Source: Pirellula staleyi DSM 6068 (GTDB lineage: Bacteria > Planctomycetota > Planctomycetia > Pirellulales > Pirellulaceae). Taken from it: a DNA stretch of 45,038 nt. Below the pieces are notes generated by a model, which saw only the letters and a program-made list of their open reading frames with translations, was not told the origin of the DNA and ran no database searches. A program made the translations under genes and the position numbers. Below, in pieces: positions 17,056 to 24,692 of the stretch (position 1 is the stretch's first letter; every line of letters starts with the position of its first letter). The DNA lies in assembly GCA_945900945.1 (NCBI GenBank), contig CAMDKL010000029.1, forward strand, positions 1 through 45,038. The letters run 5' to 3'.

Positions 17056-18075
17056 CTACTGACCATGCTGCGCGGGACGCAACAGTCGATCGTAAGGTGG
17101 CTTGGCTTGGTTGTCTGGAGTGGCCACATACTCGCCGGTGGAAATTACCGGCTCAACGGCTTCTTTACGTAAGTGCTTTGTCAGTGCCAAAACCGACTGT
17201 CTTCCCATTTCAAAAGGGTCTTGCAACATGATACCAGCGACCGTATTTTCGCTCATGCCTCGGATCAACGTGTCGCTTGGATCAAATGCAACGAACTTCA
17301 CTTTGCTTGCAAGACCTGTTTGCGAGAGCGCTTCGAGCACGCCGTTGCAATTCGGCTCGCAAACGGCAAAAATGCCGTTGACCTGGTCTCGATACTTGTT
17401 GAGCAATTGCGTAGCCTTGGCAAGAGCCTCTTCTGTTTTCGTGCCGGCATATTGATCTGACGAAAGCACTTCGATTCCCTTTTCCTCCTCCATCGCTTCC
17501 AAAAACCCAACTTCGCGTTGCTCCGTGCTCTCGCTACCTGGATTGTAACGAAGCATAATGACTTTACCTTGGTGTCCAATGGCCTCGGCTAGGCACTTGC
17601 CAGCCAAGACTCCACCTCGATGATTGTCGGTTGCAACGTAGCTTACGATCTTGGGACCCTTGCCCAGGCCACTGTCAAAGATGACAACGGGGATATTCTC
17701 AGCGTTGGCTTCTGAAACCACGTCCATCAACGATTGGGAATGATTAGGGGCCAGAACGATACCATCGACTCTATTGGTGATGAAGTTTTTCACGACTGCA
17801 ATTTGACCGGATGTATCGGCTTCGGTCTCAGGCCCTTTCCAAAGAATTTCGACGTCACCCACTTCCTTGGCGGCTGCTTCAGCCCCTGCGTGCACCGAAC
17901 GCCAAAACTGATGGCTAGTGCCTTTGGGAATTACTGCTATCCGAAGTTTGTTGACCTTAGTGCCACCCTTGGAGGTGCTGACACCAGATAGAGAAGAATC
18001 ACAGCCAGAAATCAGGAATAGCCAGGCACATGACAGAATCGATGTAAAGGAAGCGGCGCGGGAGAGTTGCAGCAT
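17056..18075 (-). CDS. ABC sugar-type importer, substrate-binding lipoprotein (probably inositol)
   Basis: 339 residues from ATG 18075, chosen because it opens a lipoprotein signal (LSCAWLFLISGC, lipobox ending at Cys) with AAGG 8 bases upstream; the frame is open to 18165 but that extension reads through a fold-back repeat. The mature part is a periplasmic-binding-protein fold: LRIAVIPKGTSHQFWRSV, then NRVDGIVLAPNHSQSLMDVV, FDSG, SYVATDNHRGG and VKFVAFDPSDTLIRGM. Phe-Trp near the N-terminus and Asp in the hinge suit polyol or sugar stacking. First gene of the importer/myo-inositol oxygenase series. Confidence 0.92.
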   Translation of the reverse strand: MLQLSRAASFTSILSCAWLFLISGCDSSLSGVSTSKGGTKVNKLRIAVIPKGTSHQFWRSVHAGAEAAAKEVGDVEILWKGPETEADTSGQIAVVKNFITNRVDGIVLAPNHSQSLMDVVSEANAENIPVVIFDSGLGKGPKIVSYVATDNHRGGVLAGKCLAEAIGHQGKVIMLRYNPGSESTEQREVGFLEAMEEEKGIEVLSSDQYAGTKTEEALAKATQLLNKYRDQVNGIFAVCEPNCNGVLEALSQTGLASKVKFVAFDPSDTLIRGMSENTVAGIMLQDPFEMGRQSVLALTKHLRKEAVEPVISTGEYVATPDNQAKPPYDRLLRPAQHGQ

Positions 18076-18102
18076 GGGAAATACCTTGTATGTGGTTGTC
18101 TG

Positions 18103-18202
18103 AACTGCGGGCGCTAGCCGCGTTAGGAAATGCATAAAGCCTCGGTTGTGCCGCAAGCGACACAACCAGCGAATTCAGGCCCGGGGCTAGCGCCCGCCGG
18201 TT
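18103..18202. repeat. 100-bp fold-back element upstream of the importer operon
   Basis: Outer arms GCGGGCGCTAGCC (18107-18119) and GGCTAGCGCCCGC (18185-18197) are exact inverted repeats, extended loosely by GAAC/GTTC. An inner pair, GGTTGTG and CACAACC (about 18144-18167), makes a second hairpin in the loop. It lies 28 bases before the binding-protein start, so it is in the leader or promoter region. Resembles REP-like repeats scattered in planctomycete genomes. Confidence 0.8.
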
Positions 18203-18257
18203 CACGGAATCGCAAAACGAGCGTTATTTGGGTGGCGCCCGCGCCTGAAAAAATCAA

Positions 18258-19232
18258 CTACTTGAAATCTCCAGCTCGAATAACAACAAGCTTTTTCGGG
18301 TAAATAAACTTTTGAAACGCTTCGCGAACATCCTTCTCTTCTCAAAGTATGCTGGCAAGGACCGATAGCGGGGCCCAATCGGAATGCGCAGCAGCGGGAA
18401 TATGGTAGACGACGTTGATCGCACCTACACTGCCGACACGACGCAAGACGACCGATCGTTCGCCGTCTTGCGGAGGCTCTTCCGTATAGGTTGGGTCGAG
18501 TCGTCGCTCAGGCTTTGGAATAGAACCGAGATACTTGCTTACGTATTCCAGTGCTTTCGATTCCTCAAACTTGCCTGTCACGACAAGAACCACGTTATCG
18601 GGCTGATAGTATTTACGGTAAAAATCTTGAAGATTGTTGATCGGCACGCGTTCGATATCGGACCTGTTGCCAATGGTGCTTTTGCCATAGTTGTGCCACT
18701 CATAGGCAACTGCCTGAACCCGTTGCGAAAGAACGGATTGAGGGCTGTTTTCGCCACGCTCAAACTCGTTGCGAACAACAGTAAATTCGGACATCAAGTC
18801 TTCACGTCTGATGTGACTATTAACCAACCGGTCGGACTCCATATGAATCGCGAATTCTAGATTCTCGTCTGAGGCCGGCAGGGTTTCGAAGTAGTTGGTT
18901 CGGTCGACATTGGTAGTGCCACTGAAACTTGCCCCATGATCACGCAACGCCTTTGGCACTTCAGGAAATGTAGGCGTACCTTTGAACACCAAGTGTTCGA
19001 GCAAGTGGGCCATTCCCGCTTCGCCATATCCTTCGTGGCGAGAGCCAACCAGCACAGTCATGTTGACCGTTATCGTTGGCCTGGAAGCGGCCGGAAACAG
19101 CAGGACACGAGCCCCGTTGGAGTAACGGTATTCGGTTACCCCCTCAACCGACGCGCCTTTTTCGTATGCGTCTTTCGCGATTAGGGTGTTCACCATAAAT
19201 AGGATCATGGCAATACTCAAAGGTTTTTGCAT
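18258..19232 (-). pseudogene. M16 zinc peptidase relic with large internal deletion
   Basis: From ATG 19232 (signal peptide MQKPLSIAMILFMVNTLIA) the frame encodes the first M16 domain with the inverted zinc motif HLLEH (residues 76-80) and the downstream glutamate region NEFERGE, then YYQPDNVVLVVTGKF and ends ...LSVLASIL followed by TGA at 18344-18342. In the same frame right after that stop comes EEKDVREAFQKFIYPKKLVVIRAGDFK and TAG at 18260-18258, which is the usual extreme C-terminus of these peptidases. Family members of this type run to about 430 or about 900 residues, so the middle has been deleted and a stop sits at the join. The N-terminal 296 residues could still be made but would lack the second domain needed for the active clamshell. 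Confidence 0.8.
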
Positions 19233-19406
19233 ATATCCAGTTTGCTCCGCAAAAAATGAACATTTAAAATTGGCCAACTGCGATCAATGGTTCTTCAGTT
19301 TAGCAATCCTGACGGTGGGATGTAATCCACCCAGTAGATTTCGAATCGAAGCTCGCCTAAGATGCCGTCTTTGTTTGAGAAGCCCCTTTTTTGCTGAGAT
19401 ACAGGC

Positions 19407-20855
19407 ATGCGTTGCGAGCGTTTTTCGGGTGATTTGGTTCAATCGGCGTGCGATTGCTTGGTTGTTGGGATCGAGGATGCGTGGAGCGAATCGGCGGAAA
19501 TTGCGAAAGTAAACCTTGCAACCAACGGATTGTTAGGGCGGCTAATCGAGGACGACGAAATTTCGACCAAACCTCTCAAAATAACAACCATGATCGCGCC
19601 CACGGGTTTGGCGACGAAGCTGCTCGTTACGGTTGGTCTTGGTTCTCGTGTTTCAGCCCACCCAAGTGTTTACTCGTGTGCAGCGGCGGCGGCCCTCAAA
19701 ACGGCCGCAGTCAAGAAACGAAGTTGTGTGCGGATGGTGGGATTTCAAGCGTCCCCAATGTTGCTCCGCGGCGCTGTCTCTGGAGCAATGGTTGGCTGCG
19801 TCGGCCAAGACCTCTTTCGAAAAGTGAAATCTTTATACCCGCCTGACTGTATCGAATGGGTTGGCATCGACGAAGACACGTTACTCCAAGGCGCGATCCT
19901 AGGCGACGCAGTTAATTTTTCGCGCCGACTAGTCAACTTGCCCCCAAACTTCCTTTTCCCTGAATCCCTGGCAGAGGAAGCCATTGGGTTGGGCAAATTG
20001 CATTCTATGGAAGTTGAAGTCTGGGACCGAACGAAACTAGAAATAGAGAGATGTGGTGCGCTGTTGGGAGTAGCTCGCGGCTCGATTCGTGAGCCAAGAT
20101 TGGTCATTTTACGTTACAACGGAGGTGCAGCAGACGCACCGCCTACGGTTCTGGTTGGAAAGGGAGTAACGTTCGATAGCGGTGGCTATTCCATTAAGCC
20201 AACTGACGGGATGTTGACTATGAAATGCGATATGGCAGGTGCCGCTACCGTTTTGGGAATCATGAAGGCTGCAGTTGAACTTAAAGTAAAGCACAACTTG
20301 GTCGCCATCCTTGGTCTCGTTGAAAACTTGATCTCGGGCGATGCTTTCAAACTCGGGGATGTTCTGACTGCTCGAAGTGGCAAGACGATCGAAATACATA
20401 ATACCGATGCTGAGGGAAGGTTGGTTTTGGCGGATTGTCTCAATGTCGCTCTCGATCAGAAACCGTTACGGATCGTGGACTTCGCGACATTGACAGGAGC
20501 TTGCGTGGTTGGCTTGGGACTCGATATTTCTGGTTTAATGACCAACGACGAGACTTGGCAGAACGAGATCCGGCAAACGGCCGATGCATGCGGCGAATAC
20601 ACTTGGCCTTTGCCGATGCACCCATTTTTTACCGAACAGATTGCAGGCAAGATTGCCGATATCAAAAACGTAGGCGAGGGTCGGTACGGGGGTGCCATAA
20701 CAGCCGCTAAGTTCTTGGAGGAGTTTGTAGATGGAGTCCCTTGGACGCACATTGACATAGCCGGCCCAGCATTTTTGGACAGCGCAAAGCCTTGGTGCGA
20801 TGCAGGTGGATCCGGAACGCTGGTTCGAACGTTTGTCGAGCTGCTCTCCAAGTAG
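19407..20855 (+). CDS. pepA: Leucyl aminopeptidase (M17 family)
   Basis: 482 residues, near the 503 of E. coli PepA. The C-terminal catalytic domain has VGKGVTFDSGGYSIKP (metal-binding lysine and aspartate), MKCDMAGAATV, and the M17 signature NTDAEGRLVLAD, followed by DFATLTGACVVGLG and the closing YGGAITAAKFLEEFV and HIDIAGPA. A two-zinc cytoplasmic enzyme that removes N-terminal residues from peptides. It is divergent from the M16 relic, with 174 bases between their starts. Followed by a strong fold-back at 20874-20990 that could end transcription. The ribosome site is weak. Confidence 0.95.
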   Translation: MRCERFSGDLVQSACDCLVVGIEDAWSESAEIAKVNLATNGLLGRLIEDDEISTKPLKITTMIAPTGLATKLLVTVGLGSRVSAHPSVYSCAAAAALKTAAVKKRSCVRMVGFQASPMLLRGAVSGAMVGCVGQDLFRKVKSLYPPDCIEWVGIDEDTLLQGAILGDAVNFSRRLVNLPPNFLFPESLAEEAIGLGKLHSMEVEVWDRTKLEIERCGALLGVARGSIREPRLVILRYNGGAADAPPTVLVGKGVTFDSGGYSIKPTDGMLTMKCDMAGAATVLGIMKAAVELKVKHNLVAILGLVENLISGDAFKLGDVLTARSGKTIEIHNTDAEGRLVLADCLNVALDQKPLRIVDFATLTGACVVGLGLDISGLMTNDETWQNEIRQTADACGEYTWPLPMHPFFTEQIAGKIADIKNVGEGRYGGAITAAKFLEEFVDGVPWTHIDIAGPAFLDSAKPWCDAGGSGTLVRTFVELLSK

Positions 20856-20873
20856 GGGGCGGAGCCGTAGGGT

Positions 20874-20990
20874 GGGCTGATGAAATCGCAGCCAATAGTT
20901 GACCTAGCGGCTTCAATACAAGCCCGAAGCGCAAGCGAGGGATGATTCCGACCCCTCGCTTGCGCGTCGGGCTTGTATTTTCATCAGCCC
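20874..20990. repeat. Nested fold-back downstream of pepA (possible terminator)
   Basis: Outer arms GGGCTGATGAAA (20874-20885) and TTTTCATCAGCCC (20978-20990) enclose an inner pair of about 26 bases: ATACAAGCCCGAAGCGCAAG onward (20916-20941) and its near-complement ending GGGCTTGTAT (20952-20978), with a 10-base loop. The RNA stem would be very stable. There is no clean U-tract, so it is better described as a REP-like hairpin that may block transcription between pepA and the convergent Gly-rich gene. Confidence 0.75.
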
Positions 20991-21125
20991 AGCCGCAGGG
21001 TGCCAACGTTCAACTCAATGCTGATACCGGTTTACTGACGTTACCTTGAAGAGCCTTGCGTAAGATAGTATTGAGATACGAATGAAATCCAGTCCCGCGA
21101 GCGGAGTCGCGGGGCTACAGCAGAA

Positions 21126-21542
21126 CTAGCGTCCGATGTAAAGGGAAAAGCCACCCCCGCCATAAGATCCGCCGCGTGGGAACGCTCCGCCACCATAGGA
21201 ACCACCCATTGGAAATGCTCCGCCACCGTAGGAACTGCCTGTTGGATAGCCACCAACTCCATAACCACCGCCGAAGTTGTTGTACCCGCCATAATTGCTT
21301 GAGTACCCACTATAGTTTCTCGAATAACCGTTGACACCAAAGTTGGTACCATAGTACGGCAGCACCACGACGGGACGGTACCCGTAGTTCGAATAGCCGA
21401 CACGCGGCGAGCATCCGTGGTTGTGCCCGTGGTTGTAGTGGTCTGCTAATGCGGAGTTAGCACCTGCAAAGCAAGCGAAGGTTGCAAACGCACCCAAGCC
21501 GATGTTTCGGATCCATTTCGTAGTCGTAGTCATAGTAATCAC
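21126..21542 (-). CDS. Small secreted Gly/Tyr-rich protein with internal repeats
   Basis: 138 residues. A signal peptide (IRNIGLGAFATFACFAGANSA) is followed by a His-rich bit (DHYNHGHNHGC), then a Gly/Tyr/Asn-rich body. The C-terminus has three successive copies of a ten-residue unit, GGSYGGGAFP-like, then GFSLYIGR. Short proteins of this make-up are common in planctomycetes and are assumed to be envelope or matrix components; no enzyme fold is visible. The start is MITMTTTTK; an internal ATG is also possible. Low sequence complexity makes homology calls unsafe. It is convergent with pepA. Confidence 0.75.
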   Translation of the reverse strand: MITMTTTTKWIRNIGLGAFATFACFAGANSALADHYNHGHNHGCSPRVGYSNYGYRPVVVLPYYGTNFGVNGYSRNYSGYSSNYGGYNNFGGGYGVGGYPTGSSYGGGAFPMGGSYGGGAFPRGGSYGGGGFSLYIGR

Positions 21543-22127
21543 ATCCCCTCAACAAAAAGATTTTCGAACCTGCAGCCAGCGACGCGAACATAGCTGCATA
21601 AATCTTGTCTCTCACGCGTGCGGAACTAATCTTATATACAAATACCGTGCCAAAGCGTAGATAGACGAGCACAATCTTTTATTCACGCGAAGGCGCGGAG
21701 ATGATGGCTTAAGGTATCCGCTATTGTTTGTCTCCGCGTTCTCCGTGGCTCCGCGTAAGTCATCTTTCGTCGATCTTGCCGGTGATGTCGGAGATCAACC
21801 CGGAACCAACTAAGAGTCTGATTGTCCGGCTCGGGCTCGACCCGACCGGACACCGCTTTGGCGTTCTAGATGAGGGGATCGCGAAGCAAACACATCCGCC
21901 CCGCATTGCTAGCTTTCCGACAAGTTTTAATCGTACAGGTCGGAAGTATTAGCCTAGTCCGTTCTCAAATCGTAGTCGAATAATTCGATTTGAGGGCGCA
22001 TTGCCGTACGGTGAAATCGAACTGACCTTTTCGCTCGAAAATGACTACAATATTCGTTCGATGTCGCAGTTTTTTACGCAATTTAAAACTGCATATGGCC
22101 AAGACCGTTTACTAGACCCACTTTTGT
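21543..22127. other. 585-base gene-free stretch between Gly-rich and SulP genes
   Basis: Frames here are short and none looks coding. It contains a Cys/Gly-rich-codon-like repeat of the CGCGGAGA...TCTCCGCG type (arms 21694-21701 and 21731-21738), which resembles the 'cgcggagacgcggag' dispersed repeat of planctomycetes. A GC-rich tract follows with ccgac...gtcgg symmetry (about 21918-21943), and a nested inverted repeat at 21964-21994. Probable leader and promoter of the SulP gene at its right end. Confidence 0.5.
21964..21994. promoter_or_regulatory. Nested inverted repeat before the SulP gene
   Basis: CTCAAATCG (21964-21972) and CGATTTGAG (21986-21994) are exact inverted repeats, and inside them TCGAAT-a-ATTCGA (21976-21988) is another. 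It lies about 30 bases before a weak promoter candidate (CTGACC 22022-22027, 18 bases, TACAAT 22046-22051). Could be an operator for the anion transporter. The symmetry is seen; the role is inferred. Confidence 0.4.
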
Positions 22128-23921
22128 ATGCCTTCTCCGCTCGCAAGCGCGATTTACCGATATGTCCCTGCGATTGATTCGTTGCGTACCTATAGTCTGG
22201 GATATTTCAAAAGGGATATGTTCGCAGGCCTAACGGTTGCCGCTGTGGCCGTTCCTCAAGCCATGGCTTATGCCGGTATCTTTGGAATGCCCGTCGAAAT
22301 GGGGCTTTACACTGCGATCATCATGACGGCAGTTGGAGCATTGCTGGACTCGTCTAAGCAGTTGATCAACGGTCCCACCAATGCGATTTCGATCGCCATG
22401 CTCAGTGCTCTCTCGATCATTCCGGAAGACCAACGTGTTTCCGCAGCGATCATGATGGCGTTTTTTATCGGATTGATTCAAACAACCATTGCGTTGCTCC
22501 GATTTGGCGATCTGTCCCGATTTGTTTCGCATTCTGTCATTGTGGGCTTCACATTTGGTGCCTCGGTCCTGCTTTTTTTGGACCAGCTTAAAAATGTTTT
22601 TGGGCTCAAGGGCAATGGACAGGCCCACGATCATTTTCTGGTGCGATTTTGGAGCGATATGACGGAAGGCGGTGCGATCCATTGGGCGACAGTCGGGGTC
22701 GCCATCTTGACGATTGTGGCCGCGATTGGTTTTCGTTTTCTCAACAATCGTTTCAGACTAGGCTTACCCGAATTATTGCTCGCGATCGCCGTATCCTCCG
22801 CAGTTCTCTTTGCTTTGGACCCCATGAAAGGTTCTGGGGTCAAGTTGCAATTAGCGATACCGCGCTCGCTCCCTACCTTTGCATTGCCGGAGATCGATTG
22901 GGGGCTAGCAAGAAATCTATCCAGTAGTGCCGCAGCAATTGCATTTCTAGGGCTTTTGGAAGCGGTGTCGATGGCCAAATCCATCGCTTCCAAAACTGGG
23001 CAAAAGCTGGATATGAACCAACAATGCCTCAGCGAAGGACTTGCCAACATGGCCGGTAGTTTCTTTCGTTGTTTCCCGGGTTCGGGGTCCCTGACTCGAT
23101 CCTACATCAATCATACCTCCGGAGCCGCAACGCAATGGTCAGGAGTGATTAGCGCATTAGGAGTCGCGGCTACCATTCTGGTCTTAGCTCCCTTTGCGCA
23201 ATACATTCCCAAAGCGGCATTGGCGGGAGTGCTGATCTTAACCGCGGCTCGCATGAACGATATCAAGACATTAGGTTATTACTTGCGCGCGACCAAATTT
23301 GATCGTTGGATTCTTATTGCGACGGCACTGTCCTCCATTCTCATTTCCGTCGAGTTTTGCATCTTGATCGGCGTTTTTCTTTCGTTCGCGTTCTATGTCC
23401 CTAGGGCAGCTCAAATCAAGATGAACGAACTCACGGTCACGAGCGATCGCGTGATTCGTGAAGTTGTGTCGTCCGACATACGATGCTCCTATATTCGAGT
23501 TTTCAACTTGGAAGGAGAAATGTTCTTTGGTTGTGCACCGGAATTAGAACGGCAGCTCGATTCCATTCTTGAAGAAGCGCCCGATAGTCTCAAGGTCGTT
23601 ATCCTCCGACTCAAACGGGTTAACAATCCCGATGCGGTTTGCATGGATGTACTGCAACGTTTCGTCGAGAAGATGCATGCACGTAGCGTTGTGATCATGC
23701 TGTCTGGAATCAGGGAATCCATGGCACAAACACTTAAAAACGTTGGAATAACGCAGCTCGTAGGTCAAGAGAATATCTTCCGAGAGGAATCCGAGATATG
23801 GGCGAGTACAGTGACCTCCATGAAGAAGGGCTACTCGCTACTTGGAAACAACCATTGCCAACACTGCCCCAATCGGGCGATTGCCCGCGAGCAACGCACC
23901 GATTGGTCCTACATGATTTAG
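22128..23921 (+). CDS. SulP-family anion transporter with STAS domain
   Basis: 597 residues. About residues 25-425 are the membrane domain with SulP hallmarks: DMFAGLTVAAVAVPQAMAYA, INGPTNAISIAML, FLGLLEAVSMAKSIA, and CFPGSGSLTRSYINH. Residues about 440-560 form a STAS domain (CSYIRVFNLEGEMFFG...VVILRLKRVNNPDAVCMDVL). The family exchanges or co-transports sulfate, bicarbonate or similar anions across the inner membrane; the substrate cannot be told here. An extra C-terminal tail carries HCQHCPNRA, a CxxC pair not part of the usual fold. No clear ribosome site precedes ATG 22128. It ends one base before a 30-bp hairpin repeat. Confidence 0.92.
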   Translation: MPSPLASAIYRYVPAIDSLRTYSLGYFKRDMFAGLTVAAVAVPQAMAYAGIFGMPVEMGLYTAIIMTAVGALLDSSKQLINGPTNAISIAMLSALSIIPEDQRVSAAIMMAFFIGLIQTTIALLRFGDLSRFVSHSVIVGFTFGASVLLFLDQLKNVFGLKGNGQAHDHFLVRFWSDMTEGGAIHWATVGVAILTIVAAIGFRFLNNRFRLGLPELLLAIAVSSAVLFALDPMKGSGVKLQLAIPRSLPTFALPEIDWGLARNLSSSAAAIAFLGLLEAVSMAKSIASKTGQKLDMNQQCLSEGLANMAGSFFRCFPGSGSLTRSYINHTSGAATQWSGVISALGVAATILVLAPFAQYIPKAALAGVLILTAARMNDIKTLGYYLRATKFDRWILIATALSSILISVEFCILIGVFLSFAFYVPRAAQIKMNELTVTSDRVIREVVSSDIRCSYIRVFNLEGEMFFGCAPELERQLDSILEEAPDSLKVVILRLKRVNNPDAVCMDVLQRFVEKMHARSVVIMLSGIRESMAQTLKNVGITQLVGQENIFREESEIWASTVTSMKKGYSLLGNNHCQHCPNRAIAREQRTDWSYMI

Positions 23922-23922
23922 T

Positions 23923-23952
23923 CACGTAGGGCCGGCTGTCCTCAGCCGGACA
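23923..23952. repeat. 30-bp hairpin repeat, copy 1 (after the SulP gene)
   Basis: Contains CCGGCTG-TCCT-CAGCCGG, a perfect 7-bp stem with a 4-base loop. It matches 30031-30060 at 28 of 30 positions. Both copies lie within 40 bases after a stop codon (SulP here, accC there), so it may serve as a terminator or mRNA 3'-end protector. Confidence 0.75.
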
Positions 23953-24002
23953 GTAGGCATCCAGGCAAGAAGTCTGTCGACGAACTCTAAAGTTGAAACG
24001 AA

Positions 24003-24647
24003 ATGAAACGACAAAAAACCAACGGCTTTCCCGAGCTCGAACGCCTTGATTTCGATTGGGATGATTCGGCTGAAATCCCACCTGCGACGGAACTGATTTT
24101 GAAGGACGCGGATCGTGTCCTGCAAGCTTATTGGGATCAGTGGAACAAGAAGCCGATTGAACAATACGTGGCGTGCGATTTTCGTGACGTGTGGCGTGCC
24201 CTAGCAAAACTTACCGCAAGCAAATTGGCCAAGGGCAACACGTTTTGTGAATGGGGATGCGGGTTCGGAATCGTAACGGGCCTCGCATCCCAACTCGGCT
24301 GGGACGCGATAGGGATCGAAGCCGAATCGTTTCTGGTGGACCAAGCCAATCGTTTTTTAATTCGAAATCAATTAAAGGGTGAGATATTGCATGGTAACTT
24401 CCTTCCGCGCGGAAGCGAACGGCTTGCAGATGCACAGTCAAACCATGCATCGTTGTTTCATCAAGTCGAAAACGCATACGAACAGCATGATCTTGAGCTA
24501 GACGATTACGCATTGGTGTTTGCTTACCCATGGCCGGGTGAACATCCTTTTTTGGAGGATGTTTTTAGACACTATGCCGGGGACGGCGCACTCCTGCTGA
24601 TGTTTCTAGGTCCGTATGAAATAGAGCTCTTTCGTAAGATCGCTTAG
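24003..24647 (+). CDS. Class I SAM-dependent methyltransferase
   Basis: 214 residues. A SAM-binding motif I, EWGCGFGIVTGLASQLG, sits near residue 82, followed by the acidic end of strand 2 (GIEAES) and a plausible post-motif DYALVFAYPWPGEHPFLED. This is enough for the Rossmann methyltransferase class but not for a substrate. The family is short and cytoplasmic. It follows SulP by 81 bases that contain the hairpin repeat. The start has no strong ribosome site; ATG 24003 is kept because the next methionine comes much later. Confidence 0.8.
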   Translation: MKRQKTNGFPELERLDFDWDDSAEIPPATELILKDADRVLQAYWDQWNKKPIEQYVACDFRDVWRALAKLTASKLAKGNTFCEWGCGFGIVTGLASQLGWDAIGIEAESFLVDQANRFLIRNQLKGEILHGNFLPRGSERLADAQSNHASLFHQVENAYEQHDLELDDYALVFAYPWPGEHPFLEDVFRHYAGDGALLLMFLGPYEIELFRKIA

Positions 24648-24692
24648 GGCTATCGGGGCCTAAGAGGAACGCATCCGACCAGCTAACTCCTG

